Assembly (NCBI GenBank): GCA_022796855.1
Contig: JAAWJM010000015.1
Span: 1-46,391 of the forward strand
Direction: 5' to 3'
DNA: 46,391 bases
DNA from: Clostridia bacterium
GTDB taxonomy: Bacteria; Bacillota; Clostridia; TANB77; CAG-508
The position numbers were made by a program, and so were the translations under genes. Below are positions 8,471 to 17,801 of this stretch, in pieces (the stretch's first letter is position 1; the number at the start of each line of letters is the position of its first letter). Under the pieces are notes generated by a model that was not told where the DNA came from, did not search any database, and saw only the letters and a list, made by a program, of their open reading frames with translations.

Positions 8471-8887
8471 TTATAACCAATTCACAATAATTCCGAGCAC
8501 TCCTACTACCGCACATAAAACGCTAATTGTTCTTATTCGGTTATATTTGGCAATTAATTTTCGATTGGTCATTTCTAATTGTTTTGGTTTTTCTAAATTG
8601 GAAATATATTGGCTTACTACTTCTTCTGCTTCTCTTAAAATATATTCCTTAGAACCTTTCCCCACTTTTGCTCCTACTTTTACATTTTCTTTTTTCTTTT
8701 CTTTATTTTGTGGTAATTTAATATTCGGTTTTAAAATAACAATTGCCTCTTCTACCATATTAGATGGTATATCTTTTAATACCACTATATTTTGCATACT
8801 CTCAATATTCATATGTACCTCCTGTAATCTTTGGATTTCTTTATATAAATTTTTTCCAAATTTTATCAGTTTATACATATCTTTCAC
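8471..8887 (-). CDS. Small tail-anchored protein of unknown function
   Basis: 138 residues, Lys/Glu rich, with a single hydrophobic helix at the extreme C-terminus (SVLCAVVGVLGIIV), so probably tail-anchored with a cytoplasmic body. The GTG start at 8887 has GGAAG 7 nt upstream; an internal ATG 9 nt later is an alternative. It follows yyaC and precedes spoIVFA on the same strand, so a sporulation-associated role is possible from context only. No family recognised. Confidence 0.6.
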   Translation of the reverse strand: MKDMYKLIKFGKNLYKEIQRLQEVHMNIESMQNIVVLKDIPSNMVEEAIVILKPNIKLPQNKEKKKENVKVGAKVGKGSKEYILREAEEVVSQYISNLEKPKQLEMTNRKLIAKYNRIRTISVLCAVVGVLGIIVNWL

Positions 8888-8921
8888 TTTCTCTTCCTTA
8901 GAAATGTATTTTTACATTCCA

Positions 8922-9468
8922 TTAACGATATTTCATGGCATCATAAATGCCGAGTTGCTGTAATATCTGCTAGTTTCATCACACTTCCTAATGGTATACT
9001 TTGTAATCCTGAAAAATTATATTTGGGAATTTTATAGTCTTTTCCTACTACTCCTTTTATGCTAATATCCCCTACATATAGCATCTTTTTTCCGGTTCCT
9101 TTTCCACATTGCATTTTGGAATTGGATACAAAAATATTTCCAATTCGGTGGTCGGAACCTAATGCCGAATCGACTGCAATAATACAAGGAGTAGAAAATT
9201 TGCGATAAATTTCTTGTACTGTTTTTTCTAAATTCATCGCCGAAATTGGCTCTTCTAACGTACCATACACATAGATATTGTGATACATGTTGGTAAATGC
9301 ACCTTTTAGTTTTTCTCCAACCAATGGGCCATAGGTATCACCAAGAATTTTATCACTACCCACACATAAAAAGATATAATCCGAAAATGGTACTTCCATT
9401 TTTAGATTATATAGTGCCTCACTAAAGTCATTCACAAAATGATTATATTTTTCGTTTTCTGAAAGCAT
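8922..9468 (-). CDS. yyaC: Sporulation protein YyaC (GPR-like, DUF1256), CGG +1 recoded C-terminus
   Basis: The family is recognisable from FLCVGSDKILGDTYGPLVG, VYGTLEEPISAMNL, AVDSALGS, VGDISIKGVVG and SVMKLAD. YyaC proteins are spore proteins related in fold to the germination protease GPR. The ATG at 9468 has AAGGTGG upstream; longer in-frame extensions overlap the preceding gene. Read straight, the protein ends ADITATRHL. Shifting +1 at CGG codon 173 gives ADITATGIYDAMKYR, restoring the C-terminal helix after the conserved MKxAD motif, for 181 residues. The shift near this end is probable rather than certain. Confidence 0.8.
8950..8952 (-). other. Probable CGG +1 recoding site in yyaC
   Basis: ACT-CGG-CAT becomes ACT-GGC-ATT, extending the C-terminal helix by 7 residues compared with the 0-frame, which stops 2 codons after CGG. 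Confidence 0.65.
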
Positions 9469-9520
9469 CGAACTTACCACCTTTTGTTTTTTCTTCATTT
9501 TTATGCAAAAGGCTTTTGTC

Positions 9521-9770
9521 CTATTCCTCTTTATTGGGTGTAATGATAATTCGAACCTCTTCATTTTTACGATACTTTTTAATAATATCCTCTGAAAAAC
9601 CTGCCACTTCACTCGTCATCACAATGGTATCACGGTTCCTACCGTACCAGATTACGAAGGGTTTCATCGGTTTTTTCTAAATCTTCTAGTTCCCATACAT
9701 CAAATCCCATATTTTGAAAAAAGCGAAAACTTTTATGGTCGTTTTTCGCTTTTAACCAAGAAATACTCAT
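9521..9770 (-). CDS. Uncharacterised 82-residue protein (CGG +1 recoded)
   Basis: Neither half exceeds 45 codons, so the gene is easy to miss. From the ATG at 9770 the 0-frame gives 43 codons ending V-R-stop at a CGG directly followed by TAG. Dropping the C gives G-R-N-R-D-T-I-V-M-T-S and runs 40 further codons to a TAG at 9521, for 82 residues. The product is alpha/beta with IVMTSEVAG and IIITPNKEE strands, vaguely like V/A-type ATPase subunit F; that resemblance is weak. It sits just upstream of yyaC on the same strand. GGTGG precedes the ATG but lies in a hairpin. Confidence 0.7.
9642..9644 (-). other. CGG +1 recoding site in 82-residue gene
   Basis: GTA-CGG-TAG (codon 43): the 0-frame stops at once. 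GTA-GGT-AGG continues for 40 codons. Confidence 0.8.
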
Positions 9771-9777
9771 GTTTCAA

Positions 9778-9797
9778 CCACCCTTTTTTTAGGGTGG
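9778..9797 (-). promoter_or_regulatory. Hairpin covering the ribosome binding site of the 82-residue gene
   Basis: On the minus strand CCACCCT pairs with AGGGTGG over a 6-nt A-rich loop. GGTGG in the 3' arm is the only ribosome binding site for the ATG at 9770, so the hairpin could mask initiation. No T run follows on this strand, so it is not a minus-strand terminator. Confidence 0.45.
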
Positions 9798-9847
9798 CTG
9801 TTTTTATAAAATTTATGCAAATTTTGTTAATTTACATGAATATGTTC

Positions 9848-11825
9848 TTACATATTTACAATTAGTCTCTGAAATTTGGATTTAATGTAAGTTTCTAATT
9901 TTCCGCATGAACTCGCTTGGTGGTATTTCTTTTTTAGCTACCATATCAAGCCCTTTTTCCCAACTTGCGGTTAGTTTTGGGTTTAGGAGGTCTTTCATGG
10001 AAGCAGCAATGACGTCATAAATAATTTCTCCATAGTTTGTTGGGGTAATAATTTGGGTTTTGGTATTTATTTCTAGGTATTTGATTTTTTCTAGTTTTTT
10101 GATAATTTCCGCTCTTGTGGCACTGGTTCCAATTCCAGCTCCTTTTATTTGTTCTCTTAGTTCTTCGTCTTCAATTAGTTTTCCAGCATTTTCCATGGCT
10201 AGAATGATAGAGCCTGAGTTGTACCTGGTTGGTGGCGAGGTTTCGGCATCTTTTGTTCGATAATTTACTACTGGTAGGTTCTGTCCTTTTTTTAGGGTGT
10301 TTAGGATGTCTAGGTTATTTTCTGGGGTTTGGGTAGACGCGAGGTCTGTTTTTTCGGTGTCTTCTTGTTTTTCGCTAGTCTTTTCTTCTTTTTTGTTTTC
10401 CACATTTTTGGGTTTTAGAATTTCTAAATAACCCTGTTTTACACATACTTTTCCACTTGTGTTAAAAACTTCGTTTTCTACCATAATGGTAACAGAAATT
10501 TTGTTAAATTCTGCTGGTGGATAGAAAATGCTTAAAAAGCGTTTTACAATCACTTTATAGATTTGTTTTTGTAAATCCGGTAATTTATCGTAATTTTCAT
10601 ATCCTTGTCCTGTTGGAATAATCGCATAGTGGTCGGTAATTTTACTATCATTCACATATTTGGTTTTTACTAAATTCGTGGAATATTTCTCTTCTATCAT
10701 TTTTTTCATATAGCCTTGTATTTCTTCGTCGTGGAAGCCTTTGGCAATGCCATTTAAGTTTTTGGAAATTTCCTTGGCAACTGCTGTGGATAACACTCTT
10801 GCATCGGTTCTTGGGTAGGTTACTAGCTTTTTTTCATATAAGTTTTGTATGATTTCTAGTGTTTCATCTGGCTTAATTTTAAAACGTTTGGTGCATTCGT
10901 TTTGGAGTTCCGCTAGGTTAAATAATAAAGGAGCATTTTCTTTTTGTTTGGATTTTTTCACTTCACTTACTTTTGTTTCTTTTCCTACTAGTGACAAAAT
11001 AAATTCTTTTGCCTCTTCTTCTTTTTTAAAACCAGTTTCATTATATAATTTAGGAGATTGATACATTTTTGAATTTTCGGTTACTTTCCATTCCGCCTGA
11101 AAAGAATTTTGCTCCTCTCCAAATTCTCCCACTATTTTGTAATACTTTGTTTTTACAAAGTTTCGGATTTCTCGCTCACGTTCTACAATCATACCTAATA
11201 CACAAGTCATAACACGTCCTACTGAAATAGAGGCCTTTTCTAAATTTGCCTCTTTTGCCACTCTTCTTCCTTGTGTAATGGATAATAATCTTGAAAAATT
11301 AATTCCAATTAAATAATCCTCTTTTGCACGTAAATAAGCTGAATCCGATAAACTATCGTATTCCGATAAATCACGAGCTTCTTTAATTCCTCTTATAATT
11401 TCTTCTTCGGTTTGGGAGTCAATCCAAACACGTTTCATTTTCGCTTTTGGGTTTGGTTTTGCCATCATAAATACCAATCTTTGAATGTATTCCCCTTCAC
11501 GCCCAGAGTCGCCTGCATTATAAATTTCTTCTACATCTTCTCTTTGTAGTAGGCTTTCTACAATATCAAATTGGTTCTTCACGGCTGGTATGATTTCATA
11601 TTTCCATTCGTTTGGTATAAATGGTAAGGTATCTAATCTCCACTGTTTTAGTTTTTCGTCGTATTTTTCTGGATAGCTCATGGTAACTAAATGACCTACA
11701 CACCAAGTAATAATCCATTCTTCGGATTCCAAATACCCATTTTTTCGAACCGCATTGGTTTTTAGGGCTTTGGCAAATTCCATTGCAACAGATGGCTTTT
11801 CGGTTATTAATAATTTTTTTGACAT
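9848..11825 (-). CDS. topB: DNA topoisomerase III (type IA), CGG +1 recoded C-terminus
   Basis: Type IA topoisomerase with an N-terminal Toprim (MSKKLLITEKPS; acidic motif DSGREGE at residues 106-112 in place of the usual DxDREGE) and the catalytic tyrosine in VTYPRTDAR (about residue 335). It relaxes and decatenates DNA. It starts 3 nt after the HD gene stop, with AAGGATG upstream. Without recoding it ends SEFMRKIRNLH. A +1 shift at CGG codon 641 gives EFMGKLETYIKS and a 658-residue product, matching the family's tendency to end in a helix at this point. No C-terminal zinc ribbons. Confidence 0.9.
9903..9905 (-). other. Probable CGG +1 recoding site in topB
   Basis: ATG-CGG-AAA becomes ATG-GGA-AAA. 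The shifted frame adds GKLETYIKSKF and stops at 9848; the 0-frame stops 8 codons after the CGG. Confidence 0.65.
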
Positions 11826-11828
11826 ATG

Positions 11829-12611
11829 TTAACATCCTTCTTTAATTCGTTTTTCGATATAGGTATTGGCTATGTTTATGATTGTTTGCATTTGCTCTTT
11901 TGTGTCTTCACAAATGCAAATCGGCTCCATGGTTCTTTCTATGTAATGATTTTGCTTGATGATTTTTAATCCTGTTATAAAATTGTAGTCAAAAATGAAG
12001 GAAATAATATTAATGTAGCTATCAATGTCACTGGTAAATTCATCTCTGTTTGCTTGCTCATATGTTTTAAATTTTTCCATAATTTTAGGGCTAATGGTTT
12101 GTTTTGCCATTTCCTTGTAATCATATAACACATTTTTACATAGTTCAATATCTTGTGCAAACCTTGCAAATATATCGGTTTTATCCGCATCACGTACAAT
12201 TTTAGCTTGTAGTAATTCCTCCTTGTTTAGTCCTTCTTCTATTTTGAATTTGTTATGATTTTTAACTGCTTTATAGATAATGTCATCATATTTCGTATCT
12301 TCAATAAATTTTCTAATTTCGCCATCTTCAAATAGAATTTTTACTCCTAAATCGGCATGGTCAACACTATCGATATCACGAAATGTATCATATATTCGTA
12401 CTTGTTCAAATCTTCCAATATCATGAAGTAAGCTGATTAGCTGTGCAAGTAAACTCTGCTCTTCGTTTAAGTGTAAATCTTCGGCTATCTTTTTTGCTAC
12501 CTCTACGGTTCGATACGTATGCCTTATTTTTATTTCTATTTTTCCATTAGTAATATCATATGGTTTTACATAGTCACGAAATGCCATTTGGGCATGCTTT
12601 ATATCAATCAT
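11829..12611 (-). CDS. HD-domain phosphohydrolase
   Basis: A 260-residue HD protein with an H...HD...D metal-site series: RHTYRTVEVA, SLLHDIGRFEQ and IVRDADKTD. This arrangement is typical of cytoplasmic HD phosphohydrolases acting on nucleotides or phosphorylated metabolites; the substrate cannot be assigned. Its stop is 3 nt from the topB start, so the two are probably co-transcribed and coupled. No in-frame CGG. Confidence 0.8.
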   Translation of the reverse strand: MIDIKHAQMAFRDYVKPYDITNGKIEIKIRHTYRTVEVAKKIAEDLHLNEEQSLLAQLISLLHDIGRFEQVRIYDTFRDIDSVDHADLGVKILFEDGEIRKFIEDTKYDDIIYKAVKNHNKFKIEEGLNKEELLQAKIVRDADKTDIFARFAQDIELCKNVLYDYKEMAKQTISPKIMEKFKTYEQANRDEFTSDIDSYINIISFIFDYNFITGLKIIKQNHYIERTMEPICICEDTKEQMQTIINIANTYIEKRIKEGC

Positions 12612-12692
12612 GTTTCGTATCTTCCTCTCTTTAACATCATAAAATTAGGTCAAAAATAATATATTTCACATTTTTTCAAACCTTTTTCTTGT

Positions 12693-13040
12693 TTACTTAT
12701 TCAAACTTAATTTTACTTCTTTTGCAATGGCTCTTTCTACAAATTGATTTAATGAAATATCTTTTATTTTCGATAATAAACTTGCTTCTCTATGAAGTTC
12801 TGGATCAATTCGTATATTAAAACTACCACTATATTGCTTTTGTGGCTCTACACCATCTTCTTTACACCATTCAATATAATCATCAATAGCACCCTCAAAA
12901 TCTTTTCGTAATTCCTCTACAGTTGTTCCTTCAAATGTAATTGAATCACGAATTCCTTCTATCTCTCCCCAAAAGCAATTATCTGCCTCACTATATTGCA
13001 CTTTTGCCCAATAGCCTTTATATCTCATTACATTATCCAC
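12693..13040 (-). CDS. hicB: HicB antitoxin
   Basis: 115 residues with the two-part HicB architecture. The N-terminal partial RNase-H-like domain includes YWAKVQYSEADNCFWGEI and ITFEGTTVEEL; the C-terminal ribbon-helix-helix domain (SGSFNIRIDPELHREASLLS) is expected to bind the operator. It neutralises HicA. It follows hicA by 1 nt, the toxin-first order typical of HicAB. Probably autoregulates through the palindrome at 13311-13337. Confidence 0.92.
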   Translation of the reverse strand: MDNVMRYKGYWAKVQYSEADNCFWGEIEGIRDSITFEGTTVEELRKDFEGAIDDYIEWCKEDGVEPQKQYSGSFNIRIDPELHREASLLSKIKDISLNQFVERAIAKEVKLSLNK

Positions 13041-13041
13041 T

Positions 13042-13287
13042 TTAAATCACTCCCATTTGTTTTAAATTTTTAATTAACTTATTTATTTGATACTCTTTTA
13101 AACAGTTACTTGGATGAGGTTTGTGCAATTCTATACGAATTTTCTTTTTCTCATTTTTAAACATTACTCGTGAACCAGATGTTTTTCCTTTATTGTATTC
13201 CTCAAATCCTAATTGTAACAACATTGATACTGCCTCTTCATAGGTAAAATCTTTTGGTCTTTTTAATAGTTTTTCTCTTCTACTCAT
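13042..13287 (-). CDS. hicA: HicA mRNA interferase toxin
   Basis: An 81-residue dsRBD-like toxin with the family features: an N-terminal helix that recognises hairpins, TSGSRVMFKN and the catalytic-His motif ELHKPHPS. HicA cleaves mRNA independently of codons. Slightly longer at the N-terminus than minimal HicA proteins. Preceded by GGAG 8 nt from the ATG. First gene of the hicAB operon. Confidence 0.92.
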   Translation of the reverse strand: MSRREKLLKRPKDFTYEEAVSMLLQLGFEEYNKGKTSGSRVMFKNEKKKIRIELHKPHPSNCLKEYQINKLIKNLKQMGVI

Positions 13288-13310
13288 ATATTATACTCCT
13301 TTGCTTGTTT

Positions 13311-13337
13311 ATTTGCAACTAAAAAATAGTTGCAAAT
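13311..13337 (-). promoter_or_regulatory. hicAB operator palindrome
   Basis: A perfect 10-bp inverted repeat, ATTTGCAACT and AGTTGCAAAT, around 7 A/T bases, 24 nt upstream of hicA. It overlaps a TTGCAA (13313-13318) spaced 17 bp from a TATAAT (13290-13295), so binding by HicB would block a promoter there. That -10 is only 2 nt from the hicA ATG, so either the mRNA is leaderless or the real promoter is further upstream. Confidence 0.7.
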
Positions 13338-13520
13338 AAAAATATTTTTTTATATATAGAAAAAGCACCCCTCCTTTTTTACTATTTTCTTGTTTTGTTT
13401 GGAAAAATTATAAGATTCAAATTTTTACTTTTTATTTGCCTACCATAAGTTGCTTTTGAAACTACTGTTATTAAAACACAAATTTTGTGTAATCGCAAGA
13501 CTTTTCTTCCTGTTTTCATA

Positions 13521-13560
13521 AAAAAATCGTTTTTCTCTAACAAAAGAAAAACGATTTTTT
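13521..13560 (-). terminator. Terminator after ldh
   Basis: A perfect 15-bp stem AAAAAATCGTTTTTC / GAAAAACGATTTTTT with a 10-nt loop, 16 nt beyond the ldh stop. Confidence 0.85.
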
Positions 13561-13576
13561 CTAATAACCTATTTTT

Positions 13577-14530
13577 TTACTCCAAAATTGGATCAATTTC
13601 TTCTTTTATCATTTTGGTTAATACCTGGCAACTATGATCAAATTTTTCTTGGTCTTGTGGTTCTAATTTTAGTTCTACCATTTCTTTTACGCCTTTTCGA
13701 TTAATAATTGCTGGTACCCCAATAAACATCCCAGAATGCCCATATTCACCGTTTTGGTAGATTGACACTGGCATAATGGCATTTTCATCTCCTAAAATTG
13801 CTTTTATTAATCTTGTAAGAGCAATTCCGATTCCATAATAGGTCGCTTTTTTCTTGTTAATGATTTCATAGGCTGCTTGTTGGACTCCTGTATATATTTT
13901 ATCTAAATCACTTAAATTTTTTCCATTTTCATTCATCACATCAATTAATTTTTTACATCCTACATAACAATGTCCCCATGGAACGAAAGAAGAATCGCCA
14001 TGTTCTCCCATAATGTAAGCATGCACATTTTTACTTGCTACTTTTAAATGTTCTCCAATTAGAAAACGAAGCCTTGCCGTGTCTAATACTGTTCCTGAAC
14101 CAATTACTTTTTCTTTTGGAAAGCCTGAAGTTTTATATACCACATAGGTCATTAAATCAACTGGATTACTTGCTACAACAAAAATTCCTTTAAATCCACT
14201 TGCTACAACTTGTTTGGTAATATCTTTCATGATATTAGCATTCGCTTTTGCAAGTTCTAGTCTTGTTTGCCCTGGCTTTTGGTTTAATCCTGCTGTAATC
14301 ACAACAATATTAGCATCTTTGCATTCGGAATAATCCCCTGCTTTAATATCCATTTTGGTTGGTGCAAAAGGCATACCATGAGACAAGTCCATTGCTTCTC
14401 CTTCTGCTTTTTCTTTTACCACATCAATTAAAACAAGTTCGTTGACTCCTCCTTGATTTAATAAAGAGTATGCCATGCTCATTCCCACAAATCCAGTTCC
14501 TACTAACACAATTTTTCTTCTTTCTACCAT
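13577..14530 (-). CDS. ldh: L-lactate dehydrogenase
   Basis: A 317-residue NAD-dependent LDH: nucleotide loop VGTGFVGMS, active-site loop with AGLNQKPGQTRLEL (the Gln before K-P-G favours lactate over malate), the ASNPVD motif and catalytic His in MGEHGDSSFVPW. Reduces pyruvate to lactate to regenerate NAD+, consistent with a fermentative anaerobe. Length is typical. Monocistronic with its own terminator. No in-frame CGG; Arg codons used include AGG. Confidence 0.97.
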   Translation of the reverse strand: MVERRKIVLVGTGFVGMSMAYSLLNQGGVNELVLIDVVKEKAEGEAMDLSHGMPFAPTKMDIKAGDYSECKDANIVVITAGLNQKPGQTRLELAKANANIMKDITKQVVASGFKGIFVVASNPVDLMTYVVYKTSGFPKEKVIGSGTVLDTARLRFLIGEHLKVASKNVHAYIMGEHGDSSFVPWGHCYVGCKKLIDVMNENGKNLSDLDKIYTGVQQAAYEIINKKKATYYGIGIALTRLIKAILGDENAIMPVSIYQNGEYGHSGMFIGVPAIINRKGVKEMVELKLEPQDQEKFDHSCQVLTKMIKEEIDPILE

Positions 14531-14579
14531 AAAATCAACTCCTCTTTTTTATCACTCTAAATAGTATATCACACTTTTG

Positions 14580-15234
14580 TTAATTTTTTTCATTTTTCAC
14601 ACTTTTTCCTATCATTTTTGTATACACAATTAGGTAAGATATGGATAAACAAAATCCTCCAATCACGTCACTTGCATAATGTACGCCAAGATAAATTCGA
14701 CTTACACCGATTAGTAAAATAAGAAACGTAAGCCCTATACAAAGTCCCCATTTTAAGGATCTGTTTGGTAAATTATGATAAATTAGAATAATCAAAAAAC
14801 CATAAAATGCCATACTTACCATTGAATGTCCGTGAGGGAAAACTATAACCTGCTTGGTCAATAATTCTATGTTCAATTGGTCGTGGGCGTTGTACAATGT
14901 ATTTTACCATTTGGTTTAAAACAATTACAGTTCCTAAATTAAATACAATATGAAATTTATATTTTTTGTTTTTCATAAAAATAAGAATTAGAATGGTCGT
15001 TGTAACAATTCCAATGGCTCCTCCTAAATTAGTAATCACCATAAAAACCGAGGTAACAGGATTTGAAATTAAACTAGAAATTAAACGATAAGCACCACCG
15101 TCAAATCTCCATATTTCATTTTCTAATACCTCTTCAATAATCGCAAAAAATGCAACCATACATAATAATACGATTACCCACATAAAATTTTTTTTAATTG
15201 TTAATCCTACTTTTCTTTTTACACTTTGTTTCAT
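14580..15234 (-). CDS. PAP2-family membrane phosphatase (CGG +1 recoded)
   Basis: Merged length is 655 nt, 217 residues. An N-terminal cytoplasmic segment leads into about 5-6 hydrophobic helices carrying the three PAP2 motifs: KYIVQRPRP (C1), SFPSGHSM (C2) and SRIYLGVHYASDVIGG (C3), as in phosphatidylglycerophosphate/undecaprenyl-diphosphate phosphatases. The CGG lies inside PSGH; read straight it gives PSRTFNGK and stops 16 codons later, losing C3 and the catalytic His. Likely a lipid phosphate phosphatase in the membrane; exact substrate not assignable. Confidence 0.88.
14830..14832 (-). other. CGG +1 recoding site in PAP2 phosphatase
   Basis: TCA-CGG-ACA (codon 135) becomes TCA-GGA-CAT-TCA, restoring the invariant S-G-H-S of PAP2 motif 2. 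Confidence 0.95.
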
Positions 15235-15300
15235 ATTTTATTTCCATTTCTTTTGTTTTTATTATTGTACTACGAATTTGAAAATTATGCAACAAAAAAA

Positions 15301-15321
15301 CCAGTCGCCTATGGCGACTGG
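15301..15321 (-). terminator. Terminator after 15328 gene
   Basis: Nine-bp stem CCAGTCGCC / GGCGACTGG, 3-nt loop, then a 7-T run on the minus strand. Confidence 0.92.
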
Positions 15322-15327
15322 TAGTTC

Positions 15328-16404
15328 TTATTTTACGTATTCTTGTAATGGTTTTACTTTAAAATTTAATTCTCCTATTTGTTCGGTTGGAACATAGCCA
15401 GGTTTTGCATTTATAACATCTGGAATACGGTTTACAATGGTCGCACAAGTTAGTTCTACGGTTTGTGGTTTTGCTACTGTTATGGTCGTATTTGGTTCTC
15501 CTTCAATGGTCCATTCGTTTTTGTCGTAATCTTCACTAGAATATACTTTTCCGATACATTCGGTTTCTAAGATAATTCCTTCTTTTGTTTTTGTGGTTAC
15601 AACTGCACTCATTCCTGTCGCATCTCCTGCTTTTATGGTCATGTTTAAAGTAGATGAAAAAATGTCTTTTGTATGGGTTTGTGGAATACATTTTTGTGTT
15701 TGTGTTTCTACCGTTAAGCCTAATTTTTCGCATAACCATCCATTTACATTCCACATATAAGATGGTACAAATTCTCCTGCTTGAATCATTTTGTTTCTTT
15801 CCTCTTCGGATATATTGTCTGCAGAAGCAACTTGTTTTTCAAACTCCTCTAAGGTTAATCCTGCTCCATGTGCTTCAGCAAGAGCAATTCCGTAATCTTC
15901 TACATTGTAGCTTGAACTTCCTTTTATTTTCTTAATGGTTTGAGTAGAACCTGCAATTGAACTTACTAGTTGTCCCCAATAAATATCTTGGTATCCACTT
16001 CCTGTTATGGTACAATGATTTTGTTTGGCTAATTCGTCAATTTTTTTGGTTGCTATTGGATTAGAATTCATTGGGAAGAAGGCTTCTTCACAAGTTGTAA
16101 TCGCATTAATTCCTAATTTGGCACATAATGTTAATGCCTCTTCCACTTCACTAAATAAGCTTCTGGTTTCTACTACACAAATATCTGGTTTTACTTGTTT
16201 TAGCATTTCTTCTGCATTTTCTAAGGCTGTTACGGTTACTCCTTTTTTGGCTTCTCCCATAATTTCGCCAATGTCTTTTCCAATCACTTCTGGGTTTACA
16301 TCAACAGCACCAACTACTTCTCCACCTTTTTCATACACATATCGCATGGTGTATACCGCCATTTTTCCTGTTCCATATTGAACCACTTTTACTTTTTCTT
16401 GCAT
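15328..16404 (-). CDS. 2,4-diaminopentanoate dehydrogenase-like NAD(P)-dependent enzyme
   Basis: A 358-residue dihydrodipicolinate-reductase-fold protein. It starts with a Rossmann loop (VQYGTGKMAVYTM) and contains GAVDVNPEVIGKDIGE, a NAITTCEE segment and GSGYQDIYWG, features of 2,4-diaminopentanoate dehydrogenase of anaerobic ornithine fermentation. None of the other ornithine-pathway genes is nearby, so a different amino-acid substrate is possible. Monocistronic, with a strong terminator. No in-frame CGG. Confidence 0.7.
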   Translation of the reverse strand: MQEKVKVVQYGTGKMAVYTMRYVYEKGGEVVGAVDVNPEVIGKDIGEIMGEAKKGVTVTALENAEEMLKQVKPDICVVETRSLFSEVEEALTLCAKLGINAITTCEEAFFPMNSNPIATKKIDELAKQNHCTITGSGYQDIYWGQLVSSIAGSTQTIKKIKGSSSYNVEDYGIALAEAHGAGLTLEEFEKQVASADNISEEERNKMIQAGEFVPSYMWNVNGWLCEKLGLTVETQTQKCIPQTHTKDIFSSTLNMTIKAGDATGMSAVVTTKTKEGIILETECIGKVYSSEDYDKNEWTIEGEPNTTITVAKPQTVELTCATIVNRIPDVINAKPGYVPTEQIGELNFKVKPLQEYVK

Positions 16405-16589
16405 ATTTTCACATTCCTTTCCTTCAAGATAAAAACTTGATAAAAAATAGCTTGAATTGATACTATTTTTTTCAAACTTCTCTTATTTTTATTACCTAGA
16501 TTATATACTAAAAAAATTTATTTATACAATACTTTTTTCTTCTTTTTTGTGATATAATGATAAAAATAAACAATACAAAGGAGAAGTCG

Positions 16590-17751
16590 ATGGATTACAA
16601 ATTTTTACTTGATATTGGATTAATCATTTTATTTGTTAAAATTTTTAGTATGGCTACTTACAAAATTCATATGCCCAAAATGCTTGGTGGATTGATTGCT
16701 GGTGTTGTTTTAGGACCCGCTGTTTTTAACCTTATCGAGTCAAATACGATTTTAGAATTTCTGGCTAATTTAGGAATTATCTTCATTATGTTTTTAGCAG
16801 GAATGGAAACGAGTTTGAAAAAATTTATGGCAGGCACCAAAAAATTTGTGATGATCGCAAGTCTTGGTGTTGTCATTCCTTTATTATTTGGTTTTTTATT
16901 TAGCAAATGCTATACCCTAAATTCTTCCTTAAATCTATTTTTTGGTATTGTAATTACAGCTACTTCGGTTAGTATTACGGTAGAATCTTTAATGGAAATG
17001 AAAAAACTAAAAACTAATGTTGGTACTGCCATTTTAGGAGCAGGCGTAGTGGATGACATCATTGGTATTATCTTTTTAACTCTTCTTTTAAGTAATGGTC
17101 ATTTTACATTTGCCTCTATTGGTATCCTACTGTTAAAAATACTTGTTTTTTTCGCCCTTGCCATTGGGCTTCGGATTTGTTATGTTTCGATTTTTAGAAT
17201 GGCTAGAGGCAAAACTTCCTAGAAAAGAAGAATTACCAATTTTTTCTCTTGCTTTTGCACTATTGCTTTCTTATCTTGCCGAAAGGTTTGGTGTTAGTGG
17301 CATTATTGGTGCTTATATTGCAGGGCTTGTAGTAGGTAATACAAAACAAGGAAAATTTATTAAAAATAAAATTGATGTATTGGTTTATATGTTATTTTCC
17401 CCTATGTTTTTTGCAAGTGTTGGGTTAAAACTCACCACCTTATCGTTCCCAGCCTACATTTGGCAGTTTATTATTTTATTTACTGCCATTACGATTATCA
17501 GCAAAATGATTGGAAATGGTCTTGGTGCTAAGTTATGTGGTTATAAAAAAAGAGAATGTTTGCAAATTGGCATTGGCATGGCAACACGTGGAGAAATGGC
17601 ATTTATTATGATTGATGAAGCAAAACGCATTGGTCTTATCAACGAAGAAATTTTTTCGATTATTGTTATTACTGTATTTTTGGTAACCTTTATTACCCCG
17701 ATTTTACTATATTTGAGTTTTCAAAAACCAAAAGAAGCTATTGAGACCTAA
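16590..17751 (+). CDS. CPA2-type cation/proton antiporter (CGG +1 recoded)
   Basis: Merged length is 1162 nt, 386 residues. A polytopic membrane protein with about 11-12 hydrophobic segments, MPKMLGGLIAGVVLGP near the start, and the paired-aspartate motif AGVVDDIIG typical of electrogenic CPA2 Na+/H+ or Kef-type antiporters. No TrkA-N domain. The ATG at 16590 has AAGGAG upstream; the longer in-frame extension lacks one. The 0-frame stops 16 codons after the CGG, in the middle of the membrane domain. A TATAAT lies at 16552-16557. Ion specificity cannot be read from sequence. Confidence 0.85.
17172..17174 (+). other. CGG +1 recoding site in antiporter
   Basis: CTT-CGG-ATT (codon 195) becomes CTT-GGA-TTT, continuing I-G-L-G-F-V-M-F. 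A plus-strand example, so the effect follows the coding strand. Confidence 0.92.
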
Positions 17752-17765
17752 CTGTTGTACTTGAC

Positions 17766-17793
17766 AAAGAGGCGGACACAAGTCCCGCCTCTT
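17766..17793. terminator. Bidirectional terminator
   Basis: AAAGAGGCGG / CCGCCTCTTT stem with an 8-nt loop between convergent antiporter and DUF951 genes. Confidence 0.88.
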
Positions 17794-17801
17794 TATATCT
17801 T

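Noticed and set aside
8439..8963. Plus-strand 174-codon ORF
   Set aside because: Antisense shadow of the small tail-anchored protein gene, with Ser/Phe-rich composition typical of reverse frames.
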